From positions 372,001-436,000 of the forward strand of contig BROG01000294.1 in the NCBI GenBank assembly GCA_030159075.1: a stretch of 64,000 nucleotides of DNA. The letters are read 5' to 3'. The DNA is from Atrina japonica. Its lineage: Eukaryota > Mollusca > Bivalvia > Pterioida > Pinnidae. The notes beneath the pieces were generated by a model that did no database searches, was not told the origin of the DNA, and was given only the letters and a program-made list of their open reading frames with translations. The position numbers and the translations under genes are program-made. Of the stretch, positions 12,487-24,010 are shown piece after piece; positions within the stretch are counted from its first letter, which is position 1; every line of letters starts with the position of its first letter.

Positions 12487-12554
12487 AATATCATGTTCCC
12501 ACTTTTGGGGTAAAACCCCTGTTAAAACAAAAAGTGGGAACATGATACCAATAT
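12487..12554. repeat. Foldback (MITE-like) element, copy 3 (short)
   Basis: AATATCATGTTCCCACTTTT pairs with AAAAGTGGGAACATGATACC across a 30-bp loop. It is the shortest member of the family at 811-921 and 2837-2974. Confidence 0.85.
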
Positions 12555-12900
12555 TAAACTACAAACCGATTCTTTAATTTCTATTTTACGTCTTTCATTA
12601 ATTTACGTAATGAACAAAACAAATTTAATACATTTACGTGCCTGTAGTCATTGTACTGCAAATAAAGAGAAGTTCCTGCTACAGTGGAAACACGAGAAGT
12701 TAATTAGTTCACAGGGACAGCTGAATTTCTTGTTAATTACAAAATTACATGCAATGATATCATGTTTCAAGACAAGGTGTTGCAGTATAATTACTTTCAG
12801 ATAGACCGATCGAATGCGATGAACTAACTGGAATTGTAAATTAACTGAATAATAGAAATTGCTTTGCTACTATCCCATGTGTTATCTATAGTCAATGTAG

Positions 12901-13008
<108 letters not shown>

Positions 13009-13326
13009 TAATGTCATCAACAAATACTTGTGTTGTCATGTATTGCATGTTTGTCTTTGTTCCGATTATTCCACCTTATTGTCCGGTCACACAGTTGCGT
13101 ATCGAACTAGCGTATGTCATCACTCAGTACGCTGGTATACACTACGATACGTACTGGTATTAGGCATAGGTTGTATGCGTTTCAAGGACGCTGGCATACG
13201 TTGGGATACGCCAAGGTGTCCGCCTCAGTAATGCACAATGCCCGATTTCTATTGTACACTTGAGTAAACAAGGATTGGATCGACTTTGAACATCCTTGTA
13301 TATTTCAAAAGATTTGGGGGAGGGGG

Positions 13327-13575
13327 ACACCCGTGGCTGAGTGGTTAGAGCATCGCGCTTTGGACCATGAAGTATCTCACTTCCTGTCAGCACATGTTCG
13401 AGTCCCGCTGGAACCTAAGCTGATTTTTGTGAGAAAGTTTGCCAGTTTAATAAGGACGGTGGTGTCTTCCCGGATACATTGTAACTGGGTCCTCTCCTCC
13501 ACCAATGAAAACTGGCCGTCACCATGTTACTGAGAAACTGTTGAGTTTGGCGTACACCATTCAAAATTCAAATTC
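13327..13575 (+). mobile_element. tRNA-derived SINE, family III (Ser/Leu-like head)
   Basis: ACCCGTGGCTGAGTGGTTAG gives a long-variable-arm-type A box, and ATGTTCGAGTCCCGCTGG a B box. The body reads AACCTAAGCTGATTTTTGTG AGAAAGTTTGCCAG. The same body recurs at 60573-60834. The 3' end (GTTGAGTTTGGCGTACACCA) is shared too. Confidence 0.85.
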
Positions 13576-14812
13576 TAAAGATTTTGCCCTTCCTTACTGG
13601 AGTTTGTCAGCTCCATCAATACACAAGAGCTGACGAGACCCTACAGTACACAAGGATTTGTCTGCCCCCTTCAGTTCACAGGAGTTAATCCGCCTTTATA
13701 CTACAAATGAGTTTGCCGTATGTTACAGTATACGAGACTGTCCCTTCATGCATTACAACATACATATAGTATGTCCCTTGCATATAGTAGTGGAGTTTGT
13801 ACCTTTTCTTGCGGTAATCAAAGTTTGCCAGTACTTTAGGAAAAAGAGTTTATTCATCCTTCAATACCAGTTACACAATTATTTGTCTCTCCTCCGAGTT
13901 ATCACAGCGTTGGTAAATTTCTGGAATCGCCGTGGGATCGATGGTAAATTCAGAAAAAAATGTACAATTCTCTTTGAAATTTTCACAAGATGTAAATGTC
14001 ACGGCGACCGAGGCATTTCTATGGAGCTTCCCACGGAATTCTAATTGTTGATTGACTGCGATCCAGCGCTGAGTGCCCAGGACGTGCTTGGAGTTGTAAC
14101 TTCGCGTATACGGTGTGAACAATGAGCTGACTGCGAGCACAACACGTTCTTTCCTACTGAGTACAATAACGAAGAGAATCAAGCACCATTCTCCAGTTGT
14201 TACTTCTCTCATCATGACAATCATGCTCATCTTTGTGTGCTGGCTGACAACGCCTAGCAATACCGTGGAAGCGGGTTGCCAAGCTAATGGAAGCAGTAGA
14301 AACGCCATGGGAGTACTATAATCGCAGTGACAGAAGTAAAATGAATAACAATTCGTTTAATCGCTGCAGATGCGCCATTAAAGCGCGAAGTGACATCCCA
14401 AAGGACTCCGAGAGGTCTCGATCTGAGCAAGCGCAATCAACTACCACTGCGTCCATACAGCGATCATGTGCTTCACTTGAGCGCATCAACGGAGCGCTTG
14501 TGGCGTTGTTGGAGACCTTACCGCGCTGTTACGGTGACCCTACTTTGTCTGTACTGCGTGTATATCGGAACGCAGAGCCACGGCGCGTTGCGTACCATCG
14601 CATGACGTTCTAGGCTACCCTACCGCATCAAATGGAGATGCCGTCGTGTTGTTGCGGCGTTGTATGATACTCTACTGCGCGCAACTCGGCGTTTTACATT
14701 TTTACTGACGCCGCAGGATCGTCTTGAGAACGCAGCAGGGGTTTTAAGACTATAAGAGCTCGACCGTCCTAACTTACTATGTCCGTCCTAAAGGAATATT
14801 ATCCGTTCTTAG
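13576..14812. other. Unresolved GC-richer block
   Basis: From about 14040 to 14750 the sequence is visibly richer in G+C and CpG words (GCGCG, GGCGTT, GCGTACC) than its surroundings. Overlapping frames of 108-145 codons are open on both strands (minus 14308-13871; plus 13658-14044 and 14287-14613). I see no recognisable domain and no consistent splice structure. It may be an old transposon or a pseudogene. Confidence 0.35.
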
Positions 14813-15011
14813 AGGGTCAGTGTAACAGTTAACAAATAAAAAATCACTAAAGTTTTGGAATTTAAGATTATTGAAATTATAACTAAAAACCTGAAGTATC
14901 AAATATTTAAAATAGTTATAGATATTTTAGGTTTATAGTTAAAAAGTTAATTATCTAAAATTCCAAATAGTTAGAATGTTTTAATCGTTCGGTGTTACAC
15001 TGACCTTAGAG
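14809..15011. mobile_element. MITE with TIR GGTCAGTGTAAC
   Basis: The element (14815-15005, 191 bp) has perfect 12-bp terminal inverted repeats GGTCAGTGTAAC/GTTACACTGACC. An exact 6-bp direct repeat TTAGAG flanks it (14809-14814, 15006-15011). The AT-rich interior also folds back (GGAATTTAAGAT against ATCTAAAATTCC). It is non-coding. If only TTA is the target site, a PIF/Harbinger origin would fit; this is undetermined. Confidence 0.85.
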
Positions 15012-16311
15012 AGCACAAGCATTTTCCCGTCTTAAAAGAACATAAAGAGTTCGCCTGTCGCTGGAGAACAAAATAGTTGTGAAACGTCTACTTACTGATA
15101 CCAACTCATCCTGATGAAAAGAAATTATCACATTGCAAATAAACGTATCATTGTAATGTAAACACGTGTATAAGTTACGTACGTTATCAGCTCAGTTAGT
15201 TAACTTGGTACATTCAGAGCACAAGAACGTAAAGTGCAGTTATAGAAACTCTTAGATAGGAAGAAAAGTCATTACGTGTAAAACACAACACAGCATTTAT
15301 TTATATGAGAGAGGGGGGGGGGGGGTTAATCAGCGTGATCTATTTGGTTCACTATTTTAAAATATCTAAGAAGTTTTATTGATCTACATATGCCATCCCG
15401 ACGAGAGACTATGATCGAGCCCTTTCAGTGTCAAACTTTTTTCTTGAAATAATACATATAAGTGACGATAAAACGGTAGAAGTCCACTTTAGATCCACCG
15501 ACATACCCTAGACACCCCCAGCCGGTGTCGGGTGCGTTGGTCGATAGAAAGTATTGCATTTAATCATTTTGTTTTGTTAGCATAAAAAACATTTCACCTC
15601 CATGGCCCATCCTGCAGTGCCGTATCGCAGTAACGTGTCTGCTTGTGGACGTTTTTTAATATCATTTAAAATAAATTTCCCAATTTTACCTACATGACCT
15701 ATGTTATCTACAGTGATTCACCGACTTATATAGGTGCATTCTTTTAAAGCGGTACGATCCCAAATTACTCAGGTGTATATATGCATGTCCATTCATCATA
15801 CTCAGCTCTCGTTAGTCGCGTACAGATGTTATGCAACACGTGTTGACGTTTTTAGAATATATCTCTTCCAAACGGACTGTACTGATAAAATCAAACTCAA
15901 TATCTGTCAAACTGTAAATTAAAGAGTTTAGAAAATATATTAATTATAGACCATAAACACCAGCTAGATAAGATTAAAAAACAGACTAAATCCATAATAC
16001 TGCATGACAGCTTTCCCATACCGTGTCGTGACTCGCGTCCCATTCAACTTTACTATTTGTTAATATAAACAACGGTTTACCTGTATTTTGTCTGAGTCAG
16101 CGGATTTTGAAATTTTCATTCACTTATCTCAAGCAAGATTTATTGAATGAATTTCACATCGAAGTCCAATGTGTACCGAGTGATGTTACTTATACGAACT
16201 TTAAATTTACTTAAACTGTTGCGGTGGGGGTCAAATTATTCTTCTGTTCTTGTTTTTGACAGAATCTTTTCATTAACATTGGAAATAATATTAGAAAGAG
16301 ATAACGTACCA
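15012..16311. other. Intergenic, no gene seen
   Basis: Contains a G-run at about 15313-15325. No other feature was recognised. Confidence 0.45.
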
Positions 16312-16353
16312 CCAGCGATATATAAAGCCAATATTAGCTTTATATATCGCTGG
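16312..16353. repeat. Perfect 17-bp hairpin CCAGCGATATATAAAGC
   Basis: Arms 16312-16328 and 16337-16353 are exact reverse complements with an 8-nt loop. The right arm with flanking bases (ATTAGCTTTATATATCGCTG) recurs at about 17198-17217, so it is the end of a dispersed repeat. Confidence 0.85.
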
Positions 16354-17485
16354 AACCACAAGCTATATCATAATCTATAGTTTTAGCGGTGAATTTTATT
16401 AGTAGTAAACACATGTCTACAAAATTATATTTGTCTTGGCTAGTGTTGTGAACTCAATGGCTTAGATTCAGCGGGTGCCCCTTAACGCAAGGGGCGTGAT
16501 TCATACTAATGGATTAACTATAACCGTCATATCTAACTAACACTGTAAGCTCTGAGTCAGGCCGAAAGCGATAAGCAGACTCCCTTGCTGTTTTATTTAC
16601 ATCAATAAATTGTTTTTGTTTAACAGCGTCTGGTGTATGGCTGGAGCATGTGTGATTCAACACTGACCATGTAGCCTATGCTACAATGATATCATGGTTT
16701 GCGTTTTACACGACACAACATGTAACAAACCAGACATCGCAAATACGTTTAAGCTTTGTCTTCCATGATAACACATGAACGTAACATTGCGTTTAACCCA
16801 TTGTGTGCCAATTCTGGCTGTATATAGTTTGTATTGCCTTCACGTAACTTGTTTATTTATTTGTTTCACTCCTTTTGTTTGGGTCTGCGGTAACTATGAC
16901 GTCATGATTAGGAATGTGCGAATACTAAGTGGTCTTGTTTAGAAGTTGTTCTATTTAAGAAATGCATGTACGTTTACAACACACGTATCTCCTGGGAGGC
17001 TAAAACCCATGTTGGAACTTGTCGCTTAAACCGATTGACTTGAAACCAAAATACTTTATAAATTGATTCTGCTAGACATTGACGACAGGCATCAACGAAA
17101 TCAAATAGAAATGAAAACATCATATATATATATATACTGAATTTCAATCAACTGTTTTCTTGAATTGTGATAGAATGTTCACTCGCGAATAAAGCTATTA
17201 GCTTTATATATCGCTGGAATAACACAAACTCGCATTGGTTTTGTCATAATAACAAGAGAAAGGTAGAAAAGAAAATGAAAAAAAAAAATATTTCAAATGC
17301 AGGCTAGATGCACGTTAAAATGGGTGTAGAAACAACAAATATAAACAGATGGAGTGTGGTACGGTATATTTCACGTTAATACAACTGCTTTTTGTCAACA
17401 CAATTCGCATAAAAACCACGCTTCAAAAATCCATAAAATGCATTTTTTTCACTATTACTGCGTTTGACTTCACGTTTGTAAGTTT
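16354..17485. other. Intergenic, no gene seen
   Basis: Holds only the half-hairpin copy at 17201-17217 and a short (AT)n at about 17122-17136. Confidence 0.45.
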
Positions 17486-17794
17486 CTGTGTTTACTTGAG
17501 TCGGCCTGGCCCAGTCTGTAGCGCGCTCGACTCTTGATCGTGAGGTCGTGAGTTCGAGTCCAGCCGGCGGTAGGTTGGTTTCATATCCTTGGGATGAGAC
17601 AGTAAAAACCGAGGTCCCGTGTCACAGTAGGTGTCTCCACGTTAAATAACCCTCACTGCTCAATGGCCGTAAGTGCCGCGCATAGGCCAAAACTCGAAGC
17701 CTTCACTGGCCTTTGGCGACGTCTCCATATGAGTGAAAGATTTTTGAGTTGGACGTTAAACAGCAATAAACAAACGAACATCCTGTGTTTACTT
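17486..17794 (+). mobile_element. tRNA-derived SINE, family I, full-length
   Basis: CGGCCTGGCCCAGTCTGTAG opens the head, GTGAGTTCGAGTCCAGCC is the B box, and the tail is GACGTTAAACAGCAATAAAC. A 12-bp direct repeat CTGTGTTTACTT (17486-17497, 17783-17794) bounds the element (17498-17782). It is the best-preserved copy of the family here. Confidence 0.92.
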
Positions 17795-17943
17795 AAAATT
17801 TCCATTGATTCGTTTTATAGTCACTGGTAAGCGTAAGCGTAAGCGTAACGAATGCTGCACGAATCGTAGTCTCGGTGTTTCCGGAACTTATTCAGGTGGT
17901 ACGCTGAATTTGGACCCATCGAAAAGTAGTTAGAACCATATTC

Positions 17944-18227
17944 ACCATCGTTCAGGCGGTAGCGCGCTCGTCTCTTGATCGTGAGGTCGTGAGTTCGAGT
18001 CCAGCCAGCGGCAGGTTAGTTTCCTGTCATTCGGAGGAGTCACTGGAAATCGAGGTCCCGTGTCACAGTAGGTGTCAGCACGTTAAAGAACCCGCACTGC
18101 TCACTGACCGTAAGTGCCGAGCATACACCAAAATTTGAAGCCCTTCACCGGCATTTGGTGACGTCTCCATATGAGTGAAATATCCTTGAGTGGGACGTTA
18201 AACAACAATAAAAAAACAAACCATCGT
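17944..18227 (+). mobile_element. tRNA-derived SINE, family I, 5'-truncated copy
   Basis: Begins inside the head at TTCAGGCGGTAGCGCGCTCG and keeps B box, body and tail (GACGTTAAACAACAATAAAA). The 8-bp direct repeat ACCATCGT (17944-17951, 18220-18227) coincides with the truncation point, so the element inserted already truncated. It lies in the same orientation as the copy 160 bp upstream. Confidence 0.9.
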
Positions 18228-19361
18228 GACATGGAAAATAAGAATGGGAAACGATGGGTTTTATTTTATCGTTGTTTTACGTTAGTTATTGTGAAGTACG
18301 GTACCGCAAATTTTGACCAGCACTATGGATTCATTTATATACAGTTAATTCCTTTTGGTGAATTTTTACATTACCATGGGGTTTTAACTAGAAAGCGATG
18401 TTTTATTATAATTATTTATATCTAACCAATATTAAAATCGAAGTTAAACCATAAGATTTGACATAAAAGAAAAAGATAAAAGAAAAATATTCCTGGAATG
18501 TATAAAATATACGTAAATCAAATACTTTTTACAAATCTTCTTATCTTTGATAGTTTTATTATATTTATCGCTTCTGTTTGAGTATAAGCCATTTATTTAA
18601 CCTCTACTTGTATATTTGATATGAACTGACGATCTGGTACTGAACATTTTGCAAACGAAACCCACGACTATAGAAAACGCAGTACTACAATATCCAAAGA
18701 GAAATGCTTCCAGTGGTTGATCTAGAGAGGGTTTGTATGGCCTCCGGGTCACACCCCTTATCCTTATTTGCCATATGTACATATTTACTACTTGTATTGT
18801 CATTTTCTAAGTTTTAAATTTAAATTTAAAATATAAGTACTCATGATCTAACTTTCAGTTTTCAGTTTAAAAGACAGAAAGTGACAATAATTATATACAT
18901 ATCTACCGTGGTTATCTAATCGAATGGTATATCCATATTAGAAAATTTGGTTCAATGGATAAGTATTATATGTATCATCCAGGTTTTTTCGCAGAAAACA
19001 AATATCACAGACTACTCGCAATTGCATTCTGATCAAATGCATTGTCGCAAAGCCACGGTCCGGAATCACTAAAGTAGGAAAGAGCATAGCGGTTCCGGAC
19101 CGTGTTTTACGACGATGGGTACTGAAAATGACACCAACAATGATTCCGCGTATTCCGCGGCATCTCGGGGGACCAACAAGATATACAACACTATGTCTGG
19201 CTTTCTGTTCGACAAAATATTCGTTTAATTGGTGTCTTCGGTGTCGTATTTCAACCATTTATCACTTGTCACTTTCACTGAAATACCAGTTTTATTTATT
19301 TTGTCCAGCTTTGCTATCTTTCAGGCCTCTAACATTACTTCTACTATGAGTGACAATTTTC

Positions 19362-19365
<4 letters not shown>
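18228..19365. other. Intergenic, no gene seen
   Basis: Around 19056-19105 a short inverted repeat (GGTCCGGAATC...GGTTCCGGACC) is visible. Open frames on the minus strand at 18938-19258 show no recognisable domain. Confidence 0.4.

Positions 19366-19454
<89 letters not shown>
19366..19454. repeat. (AT)n microsatellite
   Basis: About 88 bp of perfect TA dinucleotides. Confidence 0.97.
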
Positions 19455-19457
<3 letters not shown>

Positions 19458-19650
19458 GAATTGGGGTCATTCGGACACTCGTCCAAGTTCCTATATTGAG
19501 GTGGGCGTGGCAGACCAATGAAGCCTCATTTTATTCGAGTCGGACCGCAGCACATTTCCTTAATAACAAATCATATTTTCGATTCACACATTTTCATTCT
19601 TTTGGTTAAATATGGTTTCATTTTTTTTTAAATTTCAATTTTCAAAATGA

Positions 19651-19710
19651 ATTTTAGAGTACATATAGTTGCTTTTATTTTGATAATAGCAACTATATGT
19701 ACTCTAAAAT
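19651..19710. repeat. Perfect 23-bp inverted repeat
   Basis: The arm at 19651-19673 (begins ATTTTAGAGTACATATAG) is exactly complementary to 19688-19710, with a 14-nt AT-rich loop. Two imperfect AT-rich arms extend it. It is probably a very short foldback transposon. Confidence 0.85.
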
Positions 19711-20085
19711 AAAATAAAATAAAAAAGTCGAATAAAACATGGGATTTCAAGTTTCAAAGGAAAACAAATTACATGTAGTTTCCGGACGACCTTTGTGGAC
19801 TGAATTTGTATCGATTATCTATCCAGATGTATCTGATCGAGTGAGACATCCAAGATAAAGCGGATGCCGGGTAATTGATACACAGCTCTAATATATATCC
19901 TGAAATCATTAACATTGCCGGATAACTGATATTCTTGTTTACAGATTGGGTAAGGGTCGTTTGTCCTTTTGGAGTTTTACGCCACTCTAAAAAATTTACC
20001 AGTTATACGATGGCGGTAGAGAGAAGCAATTTGCTTTATAGATGAGACAGTCATAGGCTTTCTTAAGGTTAAGAATATATTTAAA
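19711..20085. other. Intergenic, no feature seen
   Basis: No coding or repeat feature was recognised. Confidence 0.45.
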
Positions 20086-20436
20086 TCTTACGCAACTGAC
20101 AAACGTCCTCATATCTTCCGCATAGGTTCCAGAGAGGTTCAAATCCGTGCTAACTAGAGACAACGCTCTCAGTTCCTTTATTGTCTTCACGATAATTTAT
20201 TAAACCAGGCGGGCCCAGAGTCATAAGAGTTGCGACTATTTTTTAAATCTGAGCTTCGCTTAGCCAGTCAGATTTCAGGATTACCCGAATTTGAGAAAAA
20301 TGTTCAGATTTTGTAATATTTCATATTTCTGAGGTCATTATTTTTTGCCAGAGTATTGCTTCTAGTTAGCACGGATTTGAGCCTTTCTGGAACCTATGCT
20401 GCATAAATGAGGACGTTTGTCAGTTACTTACAAGCT
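20086..20436. repeat. Long inverted repeat, ~85-bp arms
   Basis: The left arm (about 20086-20172) contains ACTGACAAACGTCCTCAT, GCATAGGTTCCAGA and CAAATCCGTGCTAACTAGA. The right arm (about 20350-20436) contains their reverse complements in reverse order, with about 90% identity by eye. The roughly 175-bp spacer is unrelated. Foldback-type structure without coding capacity. Confidence 0.88.
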
Positions 20437-20440
20437 TCGT

Positions 20441-20735
20441 TACCTTGCGTTAGCGACATACTACAAGACCTTACGTCACTTACATGCTACAAGATCTTAC
20501 GTCACTTGCATTCTGCGAAACCTCACGTTACTTTCATCCTGCGAGACCTTGCGTTAACGTCATGCTAAAAGACTCATTTCCGGATCGCAATCGACGAGTT
20601 GTAAAAGAGGTCTTCCAACTTTCATGTCACTTTATTCCTGCGAGACCTTAACTTAATTACATGCATTTGGATCTAACATTACTGACATGCAACCGAACCT
20701 TATGTTACTGGCTTACAGTCAGACCTATTGCAAGA
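20441..20735. repeat. 26-bp tandem repeat array
   Basis: The unit is based on AGACCTTACGTCACTTACAT + GCTACA. About ten diverged copies run from about 20441, including AAACCTCACGTTACTTTCAT, AGACCTTAACTTAATTACAT and GGATCTAACATTACTGACAT. Two units near 20570-20620 are lengthened. The last unit leads straight into the AT tract. Confidence 0.85.
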
Positions 20736-20743
20736 CCTAATGG

Positions 20744-20811
<68 letters not shown>

Positions 20812-20879
20812 TATATATATATTATATATATTTATTATTATATACTATATATTATACTAATACTATCTAATAATATATA

Positions 20880-20937
<58 letters not shown>

Positions 20938-20972
20938 ATATATAATATAATACTATATTATATATATATATA

Positions 20973-21046
<74 letters not shown>

Positions 21047-21064
21047 ATTGGGTCTTGCAATAGG
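20724..21064. repeat. (AT)n tract enclosed by 22-bp inverted arms
   Basis: CCTATTGCAAGACCTAATGG (20724 on) and its near-exact reverse complement ending GGTCTTGCAATAGG (21064) enclose about 300 bp of almost pure A/T, itself largely self-complementary. The whole 340 bp is a potential giant hairpin. The left arm is also a unit of the 26-bp array. Confidence 0.9.
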
Positions 21065-22519
21065 TATGCCTCTTGTTCCAAAAGGCACTCGATCATTTTC
21101 TATTTAAATTGTTTATGAAGCATCTAACCTTAGATTATAACAAACCCGTGAATTTCTCGACCCGCGTGTGATTGAGAACCTGCAGACTGGACAAGAACTC
21201 GGATGACCATCGATCCGATATCAGATGTTGATATGCAAGTTCGCAGTTCGATTTGACAGGCAACAAACAACTGGATGTAAATCTATTTCCAGGACATAGT
21301 AATCTTTCCAAGTCATGGTTTTCCTATCCACTCCGTTACTTACACATGGGAGGACGTGGGTCAGAAAACCTTGACTTGGGAAGATGGGGCATAGTAGGCG
21401 TAGGGAGTTTAAGAATTCCCACTCAGGCCATTAGTAGCACATTTCCTTCGTTGCGGTCCATAGTTTTGATTTTTTTCAAATAGTTGAAATTCTGATGGTT
21501 ACATTATACAAATTCAATGCAAAGAAAAGTTGTGATTTTACACTACTAAAAACCCTTTAAATGCCTCTTACATTTGTGCCGATTAACAAACAAGTGGTTG
21601 ATTCAAGTGATTATAACTGGCGTAGACAACACCAATGTCCACTCGCTTTACGATTTTCAAGTGGATATGACGCACATTTAGCCTGCTACTGTCAAACTAA
21701 TTAGATGGACACAGAAAAGTTTTTGTCAGCGTTTAAAGTAAATTATATCGAAGACGTGTCTACTTACATTTAACTCGAAAAATTAACCTGTTAGCGAGTG
21801 AAATATAAATTAAATTCATAGGCGTCGGAACCCCCTCCACTTTTTTGGCAAAGATAGAAATAGGTGTTGAAAATTAAGGCTTAGCGCCTAGATGTTTCTG
21901 ACGTGTGTGTGTTTTAAGTTGGTTTAACCCCCCCCCTTTCAATTTGCTTCCGACAGTGTTGCATTGTAAGTGATGAAAATGAGATTTTGTTCAGACTACC
22001 TTTCCCAGTTTCTTATGACGGAAACAGTCCCGTCTTCAAGAGTTGTGGGACTTATTTTAACGGAAGTTCTGAATTTGACCATCATCCTACTTTATCGCCA
22101 TGTTAATCTTTGTGTGTACACGTGTTTTGTAATTTTATCTCCTTTTGTAACATATTTATCCTATGTATTTTATTCGTATTGGTCCGAATAAAAGCGTTTT
22201 TGGCAAGACATGATCCGAGCATCCAGTTATAGAACAGATCACCCATAATTACATTCGAATAAAAGTACACCTATTTAATCGAACACACACGCAGTAAAGT
22301 GCAAACTTAAGAAAACTGTTTGAAGATATAATTATGTATGCGTTGATAGGTGAAACCGCCGTTATGCAATATGAAAATTTTCAAATATTTAAAGAATGTT
22401 ACTTCATTTTGTGGAAAAGATGAATGTCTTCTAATATATCAAGACATTGTCCAAGTTCTAGCTACAGTACTTCGCACTGAAGAATTTTGCAGTTTAAGGC
22501 TATCGAGGAGGGGCGGGGG
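21065..22519. other. Intergenic, no gene seen
   Basis: Includes a C-run at about 21930 and several short frames without recognisable family. Confidence 0.4.
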
Positions 22520-22770
22520 CTTTATCACTCCATCTGAATATATATATACATGTATGTGTGTGTGCGTTTGTCAGAGAGTGTCAAAAGTATTTCTACGCAA
22601 TTATTTTTTGCTACATATTTCGTATAAAACCACATTTTATCACTCCTTCCGTATATATTAAGACGTGTGTGTGTGCGTGCGTGTGTGAGTGTGTCCGAGT
22701 GCAAAAAGTATTTATAGGCTATTATTTTTTTTACTACATATTTCATATAAAACCACATCCCCCAAATATT
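22520..22770. repeat. Two tandem units of ~116 bp with embedded (GT)n
   Basis: TTTATCACTCC ... TATATA...GTGTGTGTG...AAAAGTATTTCTA...CTACATATTTCGTATAAAAC is followed by the same order beginning at about 22636 and ending CATATTTCATATAAAACCAC. Confidence 0.8.
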
Positions 22771-23771
22771 CTGAAGACATTTCTTATTGCATTTTGACAG
22801 AATTTCCACAAATGAAAAAGTAATTAAATACAGCTTAATTATTTTTTTAGATTTTTAATTTTTTTCTAGATCAGAATTTAAAGATTTATTTATTTAATCG
22901 GAAAGTTGATTAAGTTTTTTATGAAAACTCCCATATATGTGTAAGTAAAATTGTGATGTCCAATTTTTACTTTGTTTAGATCATTAGAAAATTGCACCCC
23001 CCCCCCCAAAAAAAATGAAACTTGGAAACATTCTCGTTTTAATGGAGAAAATTTATTTAAATGCAATCAGAAACTGCTTCACAATATTTTATTTATTTGG
23101 TTTTTTTATTTTTTAAAAAATTGTGATTTTATATGGAATATATAGTAAATATTAATAGTGTATGAATACTTTTTGCACTTCGCTGTATGTATGTACATAT
23201 ATAGTGTTACTGATCCTTTATTTTATTTTATTTTTGTTTACTTATTTATTTTTTTTATTTATATTTTTTTGTAGCTCCAGCTTGATCATTAGTACAAGAA
23301 GCTCAATAATGCACTGTTTTAAGAAAGTAAGCAGGTTTTTGTTTTTCCTTTTACTTTTACACTTGAAAATAAAATACTCCAAGCTAAGGCATCACTTTTG
23401 TTTTCTTTACAACTGTTTTCTTATCACTTGACGCAGCGATAAACATATTGTTTTCTACTGTTCTACAAATCATGAAATGTGTCAACGGTGTGAGTGTAAG
23501 ATTAAAAATAACGATGAAAACAACATAGGCCATAAGATCTGTTGTAAATGTCTATCGAAATATTTATATTGTTGCTGACTGGCCAAAAAACAGATAACCT
23601 TAAAAAAATAATCATGTTAATTCATTGGCGTAGGAAGCAACTCCAAAAGTGAGGGGGGGAGGAAATTTTTTTTTTTTTTGGAAAATGGTTTTCCCAGGAT
23701 TTTTTTTTCACATGCAATTAATACATACAACAGCGGTGGATCTAGAAAAAAGGGTGGGTGTTTTTAGGCTA
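22771..23771. other. Intergenic, homopolymer-rich
   Basis: Contains runs of C (22996-23006) and T (about 23665-23680) but no recognisable gene. Confidence 0.45.
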
Positions 23772-24010
23772 GTGACATAAAATTATACCTATATGTGATG
23801 CAATACATACATCATCAAAAGCAGACTGAGGATTCAAAGTTGGAATAGCATAATTTAAAATTTGTTCGCTGGGCGGAGCGAAGCGCGAAAATTTCGGGGA
23901 AATTTGTTTTTATATGGTGACATAAAATTATACATATGTATGATGCAATGCATACATTATCAAAGCAGACTGAGGATTCAAAGTTGAAGTAGGTGTAAAT
24001 TAAAAATTCA
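23772..24010. repeat. Tandem duplication, ~145-bp unit
   Basis: GTGACATAAAATTATAC ... GCAGACTGAGGATTCAAAGTTG starts at 23772 and again at 23917. The second unit is incomplete. The first contains GGGCGGAGCGAAGCGCGAAA. Confidence 0.85.

Noticed and set aside
13327..13410. Possible tRNA-Ser/Leu gene
   Set aside because: The head is followed by a body shared with 60573-60834, so it is a SINE copy.
13871..14308. 145-codon minus-strand frame with N-glycosylation-like sites
   Set aside because: The opposite strand is open over much of the same stretch, no domain or splice partner is recognised, and the base composition suggests a repeat.
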